NCBI GenBank assembly: GCA_005778045.1
Contig: SXKQ01000162.1
Span: 1-24,015, forward strand
Direction of reading: 5' to 3'
From: Planctomycetia bacterium
GTDB lineage: Bacteria > Planctomycetota > UBA1135 > GCA-002686595
Length of the DNA stretch: 24,015 nucleotides
Positions 8,650 through 15,784 of the stretch are shown here, piece after piece. The position numbers and the translations under genes were made by a program. Position 1 is the stretch's first letter. Every line of letters starts with the position of its first letter. Below the pieces are notes generated by a model that was not told where the DNA came from, ran no database searches, and worked only from the letters and a program-made list of their open reading frames with translations.

Positions 8650-8661
8650 GATAGGCTCGCC

Positions 8662-9294
8662 ATGCGATCCGTCTCGCCCATGGAACTTGCCCCGAAGGAC
8701 GACCTGCGTCTCGTCCGCGAGAGCCTCGCGGGCAACCAGCTCTCCTTCCAGTTGCTCGTCGAGCGCTACGAGGGCCGCATGTTCGCACTGGTGCGCCACT
8801 ACACGCGCAACCCGGTCGAGATCGAGGACATCGTGCAGGACACGTTCCTCAAGGCCTTCACGCGCCTGCCCACCTTCCAGGAGCAGTCGTCGTTCTACAC
8901 GTGGCTGTGCCGGATCGCGATCAACACGGCGCTCGACTTCCAGAAGCGCCTCGGTCGCAACCCCGTGCGCGCGGTCGAGGACCCCGAGCTCGCGCTCAGC
9001 CCCGACGGCATCGAAGGCTCCCAGCCCACCTCGGGTCGCATCCCGGCCCCGGACGCGCGCCTGGAGCGCGACGAGCTCGCCCGCATCACGCGGGGCGTGC
9101 TCGACGAGCTGCCGGAGATCTTCCGCACCGTGCTCGTGCTGCGAGAGTTCGAGGAGCTGAGCTACCAGGACATCGCCGACGTGCTCGGCATCTCGATCGG
9201 CACCGTCGAATCGCGCCTCTTCCGTGCCCGCGCCCGCTTCAAGGAGCGGCTCATGGCATTGCACCCCGAGTTCGGGGAAGGCTGGACCTCATGA
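8662..9294 (+). CDS. ECF-family RNA polymerase sigma factor (operon with PilMN/PilO-like genes)
   Basis: A 210-residue sigma-70-like factor that directs RNA polymerase to a specific promoter set. Region 2 runs about 25-100 and includes the core-binding stretch IEDIVQDTFLKAFTRL and the -10-recognition segment ending in WLCRIAINTALDFQKR. A poorly conserved linker (about 105-140) follows. Region 4 (about 143-200) has the helix-turn-helix YQDIADVLGISIGTVESRLF. There is no region 1 or 3 and no extra C-terminal domain. The ATG at 8662 or the one at 8680 could be the start; neither has a strong ribosome site. Its TGA overlaps the anti-sigma ATG (ATGA, 9291-9294), which points to translational coupling and to a classic sigma/anti-sigma pair. 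Family certain; the regulon, probably including this operon, is inferred. Confidence 0.93.
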   Translation: MRSVSPMELAPKDDLRLVRESLAGNQLSFQLLVERYEGRMFALVRHYTRNPVEIEDIVQDTFLKAFTRLPTFQEQSSFYTWLCRIAINTALDFQKRLGRNPVRAVEDPELALSPDGIEGSQPTSGRIPAPDARLERDELARITRGVLDELPEIFRTVLVLREFEELSYQDIADVLGISIGTVESRLFRARARFKERLMALHPEFGEGWTS

Positions 9295-9863
9295 ACATGG
9301 AATTCACCTGCAAGGAAGCCGTCCCGATGATCGGTGCCTACCTCGACGGCGAGCTCTCGCCGGCGCGGGCGGCGCTCTTGCGGCCGCACTTGCTCGATTG
9401 CCTGGCGTGTCGCAACGCGGCCGCCGACGGACGCTCCCTGCAGCGCTGGTTCGCACCCCTGCGCGAGAGTGCGGAGTCCGGCGAGCTCGCCGTGGCCGTG
9501 CCCTCGGGCTTCTCGGTTCGCGTGGCGCGCCGCGCCTTCGCCGGGGATCGCGGGGTTCGTGGGGAGTGGGCGGAGCGCAGCGCGCCCGCCCATGAGGAAG
9601 GGCGCATCCTGCCCTTCGTGCTGCGGCTCACAGCGGTCGCCGCCGCGGCCGCCCTGTTGCTCGCCCTCGGTGTCCAGCTCGCCTCGCGCCCGCAGTCGGC
9701 CAACCTCTCTGCCGACGACCGCGCCGCTCTGCCGCTGCTGCAGATCCAGACCGAGCTCGACCGCCTCAACGGCCTCGTGCCGCCCCCGGCCGCGCCCGCC
9801 GCTGAGGAGTCCGCCGAGACCCGCAGCCAGCGCGGCAAGAAGCGCGCGCAGCCCGGGCGATGA
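9291..9863 (+). CDS. membrane anti-sigma factor with zinc-finger (zf-HC2-like) domain
   Basis: A 190-residue single-pass membrane protein that should hold the preceding sigma factor inactive. The cytoplasmic N-terminus has the anti-sigma zinc motif, Cys7 then HLLDCLAC (His33, Cys37, Cys40), and the usual AYLDGELSPARAALLRPHL helix. One copy of the post-finger motif PSGFSVRVARR lies at 71-81. The membrane helix is about 107-131 (LPFVLRLTAVAAAAALLLAL). The outer part is short (about 55 residues), Pro/Ala-rich and ends with basic residues. It overlaps both neighbours by ATGA. The signal that releases the sigma factor is not visible; regulated proteolysis is the usual family mechanism. Confidence 0.9.
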   Translation: MNMEFTCKEAVPMIGAYLDGELSPARAALLRPHLLDCLACRNAAADGRSLQRWFAPLRESAESGELAVAVPSGFSVRVARRAFAGDRGVRGEWAERSAPAHEEGRILPFVLRLTAVAAAAALLLALGVQLASRPQSANLSADDRAALPLLQIQTELDRLNGLVPPPAAPAAEESAETRSQRGKKRAQPGR

Positions 9864-10243
9864 GCGGCGTCCGGCTCTGGATCAGCCTGCTGGCGCTGTC
9901 CTGCTTCGCGGCCGGACTGGCCGCGGGCGTGCTCGTCAGCGAGGCCCGCGCCGGGGAAGCCCTGCGCGGGCTCGAGCCCATGGGGGACTACCGCGTGGCC
10001 GTGGTCGCGCGCTTTGGCCTCGAGCCCGAGCGCGAGCGGCTGTTCTCGGAGCTGCTTCGCAACTACCAGCAGTCGATCGACGAGACGCGCGAGCGGCTGC
10101 TCGCTGAACACCGACCCGAGCTCGAGCGCGAACTTGCTGCGATCGGCGCTCGCTATCAGGCCTACATTCGCGATCATGTGATCCCCACGGCCCGGCGCGC
10201 GGAGTTCGACGCGCTCTCGGCCGAAGGGCGCACGATCCAGTAA
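9860..10243 (+). CDS. small membrane-anchored, CpxP/heavy-metal-resistance-like helical protein
   Basis: A 127-residue protein with one N-terminal hydrophobic segment (about 5-27, LWISLLALSCFAAGLAAGVL). This is either an uncleaved anchor or a signal peptide, and it is followed by an all-helical charged domain. The pattern FGLEPERERLFSELLRNYQQ, then a long Arg/Glu helix, then IPTARRAEFDAL is like the extracytoplasmic stress-sensor fold of CpxP, Spy and ZraP. In that fold a glycine-plus-helix hook binds partner proteins. It overlaps the anti-sigma gene (ATGA) and lies 10 bases before the PilM-like gene. A plausible role is a periplasmic sensor or modulator between the anti-sigma factor and the pilus-like complex; that is inference. 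The CpxP likeness is weak and rests on pattern only. Confidence 0.7.
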   Translation: MSGVRLWISLLALSCFAAGLAAGVLVSEARAGEALRGLEPMGDYRVAVVARFGLEPERERLFSELLRNYQQSIDETRERLLAEHRPELERELAAIGARYQAYIRDHVIPTARRAEFDALSAEGRTIQ

Positions 10244-10253
10244 CGAGAGAGAC

Positions 10254-11993
10254 ATGGCGAGAACCTGCGGCATCCGCATCGGCCCGCGGCGCTTCGAGAT
10301 GGTGGTGCTCGACGGCAGCCCCAAGAAGCACCGCATCGTGGCCTACAAGAGCGGCGAGTTTCCCACCGGCGGCGCCGACCCCGATGGTGACGTCGTCGCC
10401 ACGCTGAAGGCGGCGGCGACCGAGCTCAAGGTGCCGGAGGACGCGATCGCGATCGCGGTCGACACCGGCACGGCTGCGTTCCGCACGCTCAAGCTGCCCG
10501 GGCTCGACGAGTCCAAGGTCGACGAGATCATCAAGTTCGAGGTCGAGGGCCAGCTGCCCCAGTGGAACATCGACGACGTCATCGTCACGTTCCTCACGCT
10601 CGATCGCACCGACAAGGAGACGAGCCTGCTCGTCACCGCCGTGCCCAAGGCCACGCTGCGGCGCGAGATCGACGCCTGCACCAAGGCGGGCATCGAGCCG
10701 CTCGAGGCCGAGCTCGAGGCCGCCGCGATGGTCAACGCCGCGCTCGCCAGCGGCGTGTGCCGCGTCGACGAGGCCCAAGTGCTCGTGCACATCGGCGACA
10801 CGTCGACCGCGGTCGTGCTCGTCGACGGCGGCAAGGTGCGCCAGATGCGCGCGATCCACATCGGCGCCCTGACCCACGAGCCCGCGGCCGCGCCGAGTGG
10901 CGAGGCGCCGCCCGCCGAGGGTTCCACCGAGCCCGCGCCGCCGCCGGCGCCCGCGGACCCGATCGAGGCCCAGCGCCGTCAGGAGCAGGCCGTCTCGCGC
11001 ATCCGTCGCGAGCTCGGGCGCACGCTCTCGGGCGCGCGCACGGCAAACCCGCTCAAGGCCGTCTACGTCTGCGGCTGGGAAGTGCCCAACCTCGTCGGCA
11101 CGCAGGTGCTCGAGACGCCCGTGTACGAGCTCGACGCCTTCGTCGAGGAATCCGGCAAGCCGGTCGAGGGCGCGGGTCCGCTCGTCGTCGCCTACGGCGC
11201 GGCGCTCGGCATGCTCGGCGGCGGCGCGATCCGCTCGTCGCTGCGCCGCGAGGACCTCAAGTACACCGGCACGTTCGAGCGTCTCGAGCTGCCGATCGCC
11301 GTGGCGGTGATGCTCGCGGTGATGTGGCTGCTCGTGTTCAACCTGTTCGAGAGCGACCGCCTCGCGGCCGCGGACTCGAGCATGTTCCGCTGGCTGCAGA
11401 GCAACAAGAACTTCCTCGTCAACGACCCCAAGGCCGGCAAGCGCGGTAACCTCGAGAAGCCTTGGCCCGAGCTGCAGAAGCTCGTCGAGGACGCGGGCAA
11501 GCAGGAAAACCCGCTGCTCGCCGCCAACCAGTGGTCGCGGCTCGACCAGCTGCGCCAGATCGAGCGCGCGCTGCTCCTGCGGCAGGACAAGCTCAACAAG
11601 GAGCTCGGCAACACCGGCGAGGTCAAGCAGCCTCAGTCGGTGCTCGAGGCACTGACCTTGATCACCAACACGATGGCGGACATGGGCGACGCGCTCGGCC
11701 GCATCTCGGTGCGCAGCATCAACGCCAACTACGTGCCGGCACGCACGGGCACCACCGATCTTGTGACGATCACGATGTCCCTCTCGTTCTACAACGAGGA
11801 GGGCGCGATCGCGGCCACGCGCTCGTTCGAGGCGCTCAAGACCGAGCTCGAGCGCCAGCCGTGGGTGACCGAGGTCGCTGCGCGCAGCTCGAAGGAATTC
11901 CCCGAAGGCAAAGGCATCTACAGCGACGGCTACGCCATCACCTGCGACCTCTCCAAGGCCGCGGCGGCGAGCGCCAAGAAGGAGGGTTCCTAG
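10254..11993 (+). CDS. PilM-PilN-like (GspL-like) fusion protein
   Basis: A 579-residue inner-membrane protein. Residues 1-330 have the actin-like fold of PilM: an opening GIRIGPRRFEMVVLD strand pair, LKLPGLDESKVDEIIKFEVE (79-98, the typical PilM helix), LLVTAVPKATLRREIDACTK (125-144), and the second phosphate-type strand VLVHIGDTSTAVVLVDGG (176-193). In ordinary PilM/FtsA-like proteins the first and second loops carry Asp or Glu, but here Arg8 and His179 replace them, so ATP binding may be lost. A Pro/Ala-rich linker sits at 208-238. A membrane helix at about 346-364 leads to a periplasmic PilN-like part, ending with a ferredoxin-like repeat. In pili PilM and PilN are usually separate; the fused layout is that of GspL in type II secretion. 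A ribosome-site-like gagagag precedes the ATG. Confident at the fold level. Confidence 0.82.
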   Translation: MARTCGIRIGPRRFEMVVLDGSPKKHRIVAYKSGEFPTGGADPDGDVVATLKAAATELKVPEDAIAIAVDTGTAAFRTLKLPGLDESKVDEIIKFEVEGQLPQWNIDDVIVTFLTLDRTDKETSLLVTAVPKATLRREIDACTKAGIEPLEAELEAAAMVNAALASGVCRVDEAQVLVHIGDTSTAVVLVDGGKVRQMRAIHIGALTHEPAAAPSGEAPPAEGSTEPAPPPAPADPIEAQRRQEQAVSRIRRELGRTLSGARTANPLKAVYVCGWEVPNLVGTQVLETPVYELDAFVEESGKPVEGAGPLVVAYGAALGMLGGGAIRSSLRREDLKYTGTFERLELPIAVAVMLAVMWLLVFNLFESDRLAAADSSMFRWLQSNKNFLVNDPKAGKRGNLEKPWPELQKLVEDAGKQENPLLAANQWSRLDQLRQIERALLLRQDKLNKELGNTGEVKQPQSVLEALTLITNTMADMGDALGRISVRSINANYVPARTGTTDLVTITMSLSFYNEEGAIAATRSFEALKTELERQPWVTEVAARSSKEFPEGKGIYSDGYAITCDLSKAAAASAKKEGS

Positions 11994-12569
11994 ATGAACC
12001 TCAAGGGAATGCTCGGCGCGATGAACCTCGCGCGCTGGATCATGCTCGTCGGCGGCATCGCGGTCGTCGGGCTGGGCTACAACGGCTGGAAGCTGCACCA
12101 GAAGCGCGCGGCGCTCGACCTCGCGCTCGCGCCGGGCGGCGACGTCGAACGCATCTCGGGCAAGATCCAGCTGCTCGGCAAGCAGATCAGCAAGCTGCAG
12201 TCCGACGCCGACCGCGAGGGGCTGAGCGGGCAGGACGACCCGTCGCTCTACTTCCGCGGCTTCGCCTCGGATCCCAACGTGCGCCTCGGACAGGTCGAGA
12301 TCACGGGCCCCAAGGTCCAGACGATCATCAAGGGCACCGAGGACCTGCAGTACACGATCCGACCCCAGAACGACGGCGGCGCTCCGCGCGACCGCATCGT
12401 CAACTACATGTACCTGCTCGAGTCGAAGTCGCGCCGCGTGCGCGTGACGGGCCTGCAGCTCAATCCCGTGCAGAAGCTCAAGGAGTGGGAGCACTCCAAC
12501 GACATGTGGAAGTGGTCGATCGAGCTGACCTCGCGCGCCAAGGTCGAGGCCAAGTCCGACGCCAAGTGA
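11994..12569 (+). CDS. PilO/GspM-like inner-membrane protein
   Basis: A 191-residue bitopic protein whose ATG follows the stop of the PilM-PilN fusion with no gap. It has a short cytoplasmic N-terminus (1-13), a membrane helix (about 14-32, ARWIMLVGGIAVVGLGYNGW) and a coiled-coil-like segment (about 34-70, ISGKIQLLGKQISKLQSDAD). A periplasmic alpha/beta domain (about 85-185) ends with VRVTGLQLNPVQKL and WKWSIELTSRAKVE strands. Size, topology and position after a PilM/PilN protein fit PilO or GspM, which pairs with PilN or GspL to link the inner-membrane platform to the pilus or secretin. Sequence alone gives only a weak family signal, so the call leans on context. No PilP, PilQ, PilB, PilT or pilin gene follows. 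Confidence 0.72.
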   Translation: MNLKGMLGAMNLARWIMLVGGIAVVGLGYNGWKLHQKRAALDLALAPGGDVERISGKIQLLGKQISKLQSDADREGLSGQDDPSLYFRGFASDPNVRLGQVEITGPKVQTIIKGTEDLQYTIRPQNDGGAPRDRIVNYMYLLESKSRRVRVTGLQLNPVQKLKEWEHSNDMWKWSIELTSRAKVEAKSDAK

Positions 12570-12586
12570 CCGCGCCGCGCCTCGCG

Positions 12587-12634
12587 GCCCTGTCGAGCGG
12601 CCCTGTCGAGCGGCCCCGCCGAGCGGCCCCGCCG
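12587..12634. repeat. 13-base tandem repeat, about 3.7 copies
   Basis: Copies lie at 12587-12599 and 12600-12612 (both gccctgtcgagcg), 12613-12625 (gccccgccgagcg) and a partial at 12626-12634. It begins 18 bases after the PilO-like stop codon and runs into the following hairpin. Confidence 0.85.
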
Positions 12635-12665
12635 GAAGTTCCTTCGCGGGAACGCAGCGGGGCCG
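12624..12665 (+). terminator. nested GC hairpin downstream of the PilMN/PilO operon
   Basis: The outer stem is cggccccgc (12624-12632) with gcggggccg (12657-12665). An inner stem is gttcc (12638-12642) with ggaac (12649-12653). No T-tract follows, so it would be a GC-only terminator or an mRNA-stabilising structure. Confidence 0.4.
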
Positions 12666-12819
12666 TGGCGCTGCCACGCCGCGTCACGCGCTTGTCAAGC
12701 CCCGCAGCGAAGAGTGCGGGCACGATGGATGGCCGACACGGACGGAAGTCCGCGTCGACCTTTGCGAGGAACGGGCGTCGGGCGGAGGGTGACGCGCGAC
12801 GGCGCCCGAGAGCTCGCCC

Positions 12820-13498
12820 GTGGCTCCCATCCCGACGTTGGCACTGACGTGCCGCTTCTTTGGCCTGCAACCGCTTGCCCCGCGGCATTCGCCGCAGCAT
12901 CCAGCGCGACGCAGGAGCTCTACCGCACTCTCGCCACCGAACATCGCGCCGCTCTCGCGGTGCTGGCGGGCTCGACCAACGCGGACGCGTCGACGCGCCT
13001 CGAGCTCGACCGCGCCTACAAAACGCGCACGTGGTCGCTCGTCGAGCTCGGGCACGGGCCAGCGATCGCTTGGACTCTGCGTCATTTCGTCGCCCCGCCG
13101 ACCGATGTCATGACCGGGGACGAGCTCGTCGCAACCTCTGGTCGCGACTGTTGCCGAGGCACGCGGCCGAGGAGTGGCTCTGGTTGCGCGAGCTCGAGGT
13201 GCTCGAGACCCTCGTGCGGGACCGGAACGTGCTCGGAGCTTGGCTCTGCGCCGGCCTCGCCGCGACCGTGCTGGCCGTGCAGCCCCTCTCTCATGCCGAG
13301 CGCCGTCTGCGCGCTCTCGTCACGGGTGCGCTGCGGCTTGACCAAGTACCGCTGGCGCTCGCGCTCGACCGCGAAGGCCGCCTGTTTCGCGTCTGCCGCT
13401 CGCTCGCGGAACTCGAAGCTGCGCATGTCGACGCTCTGCACGACCCTGCGCTGAACGGGTCGAGCGGGACCTCGTCTGTCGGAGCGCCTCTGCGCTGA
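12820..13498 (+). pseudogene. frameshifted remnant of an unknown protein gene
   Basis: I do not recognise the product. Protein-like sequence is spread over three frames that join end to end. It starts at GTG 12820 (MAPIPTLALTCRFFGLQPLA), continues from about 12885 in another frame (FAAASSATQELYRTLATEH and on to GDELVA), and from about 13133 in a third frame (LWSRLLPRHAAEEWLWLREL and on to the stop at 13498). Both joins correspond to one missing base, the first in a run of C (about 12878-12886) and the second near gtcgcaacct (about 13128-13136). No single frame is convincing across the whole. The second join is clear and the first is less so. It may be genuine decay or an assembly error. The region before it (12666-12819) shows no gene. 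Confidence 0.45.
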
Positions 13499-13506
13499 TC
13501 TGATCC

Positions 13507-14480
13507 GTGTTGTCCCGTCTCCGAGTCTTCAGCCGCCTGCCGACCGTGCTCGTGGCCACGCAGTCCAGCGCGCTTGTCGCGTGGCTGGTCCTCGAGACTT
13601 GGGGTTCGCCTGTCGTCGCAGCCACGGACCATGCGTTTTCAGCTGAGTTACAGCCGCTCGCCGATGCGGGAACTTTGGCCGCGCCCCGGGACATCGGCGC
13701 CGAGAGTTCGCTTGCGAGTTCCATCTGGGCCCGCGCGCTCGCCGTGAAGCCTGCCCCGGGCGGCGCGGGCGTCGTCGCAGGTATCGAGGCACCGCTCTGC
13801 AAGCGCTTCGAGACCGAGTCAGTGCGCATCGCTCTCGAGCGCTCGTCGCGTCGCCCACTCGTGCAAGGCGAGGCCGAGGGCGGCGCGCCGCATGGTGACT
13901 GGTCGATGTGGCGCAGCGACGGCTCGCGCGTCTTCCCGGGACACTTCGACCGCGGACAGCCTGAAGGCCGCTGGTCATGGTGGCACGAAGGCGGCGCGAT
14001 GCGCGCCGAAGGCTTCTTCCCCGCCGGTCTGCCGTAGGGTCCGTGACACGAGTACCACCCCGACGGCTCGCTCGCCGTGTCGTGGGAGTGCGAGTCCGGC
14101 AAGCTCACCGGTCCGGCCCTCGAGTTCTGGTCGCCGGGGAGCCCCAGGTCCGAGGGCGCTCACGACAGGGGGCGTCGCGACGGCCAGTCGGCCACGTGGC
14201 ACGAGAACGGGGAGCTGCGCGCTCGCGGTACCTACGTCGACGGCCTCCGCGATGGCCCGTAGCAAGTGTGGCACGAAAGCAACACTCCGCTGCTGCAGGC
14301 GAGCTACGAGCTCGGGCGCCCCGAATGCCAGTGGCGCGAGTGGTACAGCAACGGCCGAGTGAAGGCCGAAGGTCGGTTCGTCGCCGGCAAGCGAAAGGGC
14401 AACAGGTCGTTCTTCGAGCTGCCGGCAACTGTGACCCGCGCGCGGGCAAGTGCGAGTGCGGCATTCCGTCGCCGGATGGG
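13507..14480 (+). pseudogene. decayed YwqK/MORN-repeat protein gene with three in-frame stops and a frameshift
   Basis: It starts with GTG at 13507 and a hydrophobic N-terminus (about 14-40). From about 13880 it encodes at least seven tandem repeats of about 23 residues of the form GxxxGxWxxWxxDGxxxxxGxFxxG, as in MORN-like and YwqK antitoxin-type proteins. The frame is interrupted by TAG at 14035-14037, TGA at 14044-14046 and TAG at 14260-14262. Repeat-consistent protein resumes after each stop, for example HEYHPDG and QVWHESN. By repeat alignment the second and third stops fall where Trp is expected (TGG to TGA and TGG to TAG), and the first where Glu or Gln would fit. A one-base deletion at about 14419-14424 moves the tail into another frame (GNCDPRAGKCECGIPSPDG). 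The end is uncertain. YwqK-like proteins are of unclear function. Confidence 0.6.
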
Positions 14481-14494
14481 AAAGCACTCGGCCC

Positions 14495-14516
14495 CCGGAT
14501 GCTCGCGAGCATCCGG
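14495..14516. terminator. perfect 22-base palindromic hairpin between pseudogene and GPx gene
   Basis: The sequence ccggatgct / agcatccgg with central cgcg is a perfect palindrome. After one mismatch the stem continues with gcc (14491-14493) and ggc (14518-14520). It lies between the end of the MORN-type pseudogene and the 3' end of the convergent peroxidase gene. It probably works as a terminator in both directions, without T-tracts. Confidence 0.5.
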
Positions 14517-14558
14517 AGGCCGATGGAGTGGACCCCGCGTCCGCGGGCGCGGCGCGCG

Positions 14559-15236
14559 TTACTTCGCCAGCTCGGCCTCGATCGCCTTGCGCAGATCGGC
14601 TTCGTCCGGCGCCGTGCGGCTGCCGAAGAACTTCACGCTCGTGCCGTCCTTGCCGACGAGGTACTTGCCGAAGTTCCAGCTCGGCAACTCGCCGGTGCGC
14701 TCCGAGAACCACGCGTAGATCGGAGACTGACCCGCGCCGCTCTTCGTGCGCACCTTCTCGAACAGCGGGAAGGTCACGCTGTACTTGTTTGTGCAGAACT
14801 GCTGGATCTCGGCCGGGCTGCCCGGTTCCTGCCCGCCGAAGTCGTTGCACGGGAATCCAAGCACGCTGAAGCCGCGCGCGGCGAACTCCTGTTGCAGCTT
14901 CTCGAGGCCCTTGTACTGCGGCGTGAGACCGCACTCGCTCGCGGTGTTGACGACGAGCACGACCTTGCCCTTGTAGGCCGAGAGGTCGGCGGGCTTGCCG
15001 TCGAGCGCGTTGATTTGGAAGGCGTGGAAACCGGCGGGTGCTTGGGTGGAAGTCATGTCCGTGTCCTTGCGCTCGACGGGAGCGCTCGCGGGGGTGGTGG
15101 AAGCAGTCGGGTTCAGGCTCGTGATCGCCTCCGCAGGCGGAGCCTTGCTACCGCTGGCTTGCGCCTCCGGCGCGGAGCTGGAGCAGGCAGCGAGGAAGGC
15201 GGCGGAGAGCGACAGGGAAATGGCTAGTGTGCGCAT
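14559..15236 (-). CDS. glutathione peroxidase-family lipoprotein
   Basis: A 225-residue thiol peroxidase exported as a lipoprotein. The start at 15236 gives a lipoprotein signal, MRTLAISLSLSAAFLAAC, with lipobox Cys18. A Ser/Ala/Pro-rich linker to about residue 65 follows. The peroxidase domain has the active Cys102 in NTASECGLTPQYKG (a plain TGC codon, so not selenocysteine), GFPCNDFGGQEPG with Gln136 and a likely resolving Cys130, and SWNFGKYLV with Trp187 and Asn188. These form the usual catalytic tetrad. Most bacterial homologues are cytosolic; the membrane-anchored form suggests protection of the periplasm or outer membrane from lipid or organic peroxides, probably with thioredoxin as reductant. 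It is a lone gene amid pseudogenes; the 130 bases upstream show no strong promoter. Confidence 0.9.
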   Translation of the reverse strand: MRTLAISLSLSAAFLAACSSSAPEAQASGSKAPPAEAITSLNPTASTTPASAPVERKDTDMTSTQAPAGFHAFQINALDGKPADLSAYKGKVVLVVNTASECGLTPQYKGLEKLQQEFAARGFSVLGFPCNDFGGQEPGSPAEIQQFCTNKYSVTFPLFEKVRTKSGAGQSPIYAWFSERTGELPSWNFGKYLVGKDGTSVKFFGSRTAPDEADLRKAIEAELAK

Positions 15237-15366
15237 GTTGACTGGAGGGTGCAGAGCGGCGACCGAATGACCCCTTGATGTACGCGCGCCCCGCCTGCGC
15301 GGATTCACGCCCAGCGCACTCGCGCTCCGACCGATTCGGCCACAGGAATTCTCCCGACAAATCCAC

Positions 15367-15716
15367 CTAGCGCTCGAGCTCGCACCGCCGGTCGCGCACG
15401 ACCTGGGCCAGAGCGGCCTCGCGCCGTTTCTCGAGCTCGCGCCTGCGAGCCGGCTGCGCGCAAGCCAGACCCACCGAGCGCCGCCGGTGAATCGCGTCGG
15501 CGGTCTCGGGCGCATCGCGCAGCCCCTCGGACCGCGGGGCGTCGCGCGCATTGCGCGGCGCGTCCGCCAGCATGACGATGCCAACGGGCCGCCCGCGCGC
15601 GTCGACCTCGGGCAGGCCCCTGCAGTCGCCCTCCTCAGGCTGCGCAGCGCATCCAGCGCGCTATCCCATGGCCGTGTCGCTGGCAGGTTCCGGCGCATCA
15701 GGGGTTCGATCTTCAT
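15367..15716 (-). pseudogene. CBS-domain protein gene broken by a single-base deletion
   Basis: Reading from ATG 15716, the first frame gives MKIEPLMRRNLPATRPWDSA then LDALRSL, a typical CBS-domain opening (M-R-N-L with a DSALDAL helix). The expected continuation, EEGDCRGLPEVDARGRPVGI, is found one base out of frame. Restoring one G in the GGAGG run near 15632-15642 would join them. CBS domains bind adenosine nucleotides and regulate partner enzymes or stand alone as stress proteins. After the first CBS half the C-terminal part is Arg/Ala-rich and no second CBS unit is recognisable, so the gene may be truncated or diverged as well. It ends at 15367. The open first frame that runs on towards the peroxidase gene is non-coding in character. 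Confidence 0.6.
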
Positions 15717-15784
15717 GGCGTTCCCCGGCAGGATTGCCGCTGACTGCTCCTCGTTCGGGAGCGCGCCGTGCGGCATGAGCCCTA

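Larger units (their letters stand above)
8331..8661. promoter_or_regulatory. 331-base divergent intergenic region between the M1 peptidase and sigma operons
   Basis: No gene is apparent. The half near the peptidase (8331-8520) is very GC-rich and carries a perfect 12-base direct repeat, gggtcccggggt, at 8337-8348 and 8383-8394, in what would be the peptidase leader. The middle (about 8540-8580) is a sharply AT-rich island in an otherwise GC-rich window and is the likely bidirectional promoter zone. Confidence 0.5.

Noticed and set aside
9936..12677. 913-codon minus-strand frame opposite the PilMN/PilO operon
   Set aside because: Longest open frame in the window but low-complexity (Arg/Ala/Glu/Leu/His), no domain, and it covers four well-formed genes on the plus strand.
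12684..13085. Minus-strand open frame opposite the unknown pseudogene
   Set aside because: The plus-strand frames read more like protein and join at simple indels; the minus frame has no start context or motif.
14035..14262. Recoding of TAG/TGA as sense (pyrrolysine, selenocysteine or suppressed stops) in the MORN-type gene
   Set aside because: Two different stop codons are involved, Trp is the expected residue at two of them, and a frameshift follows. Decay explains it better; the peroxidase nearby uses a normal Cys codon.
14559..15776. Long 405-codon version of the peroxidase gene
   Set aside because: The part before 15236 is Arg-rich non-coding sequence and contains the CBS remnant; the lipoprotein signal marks the true start.
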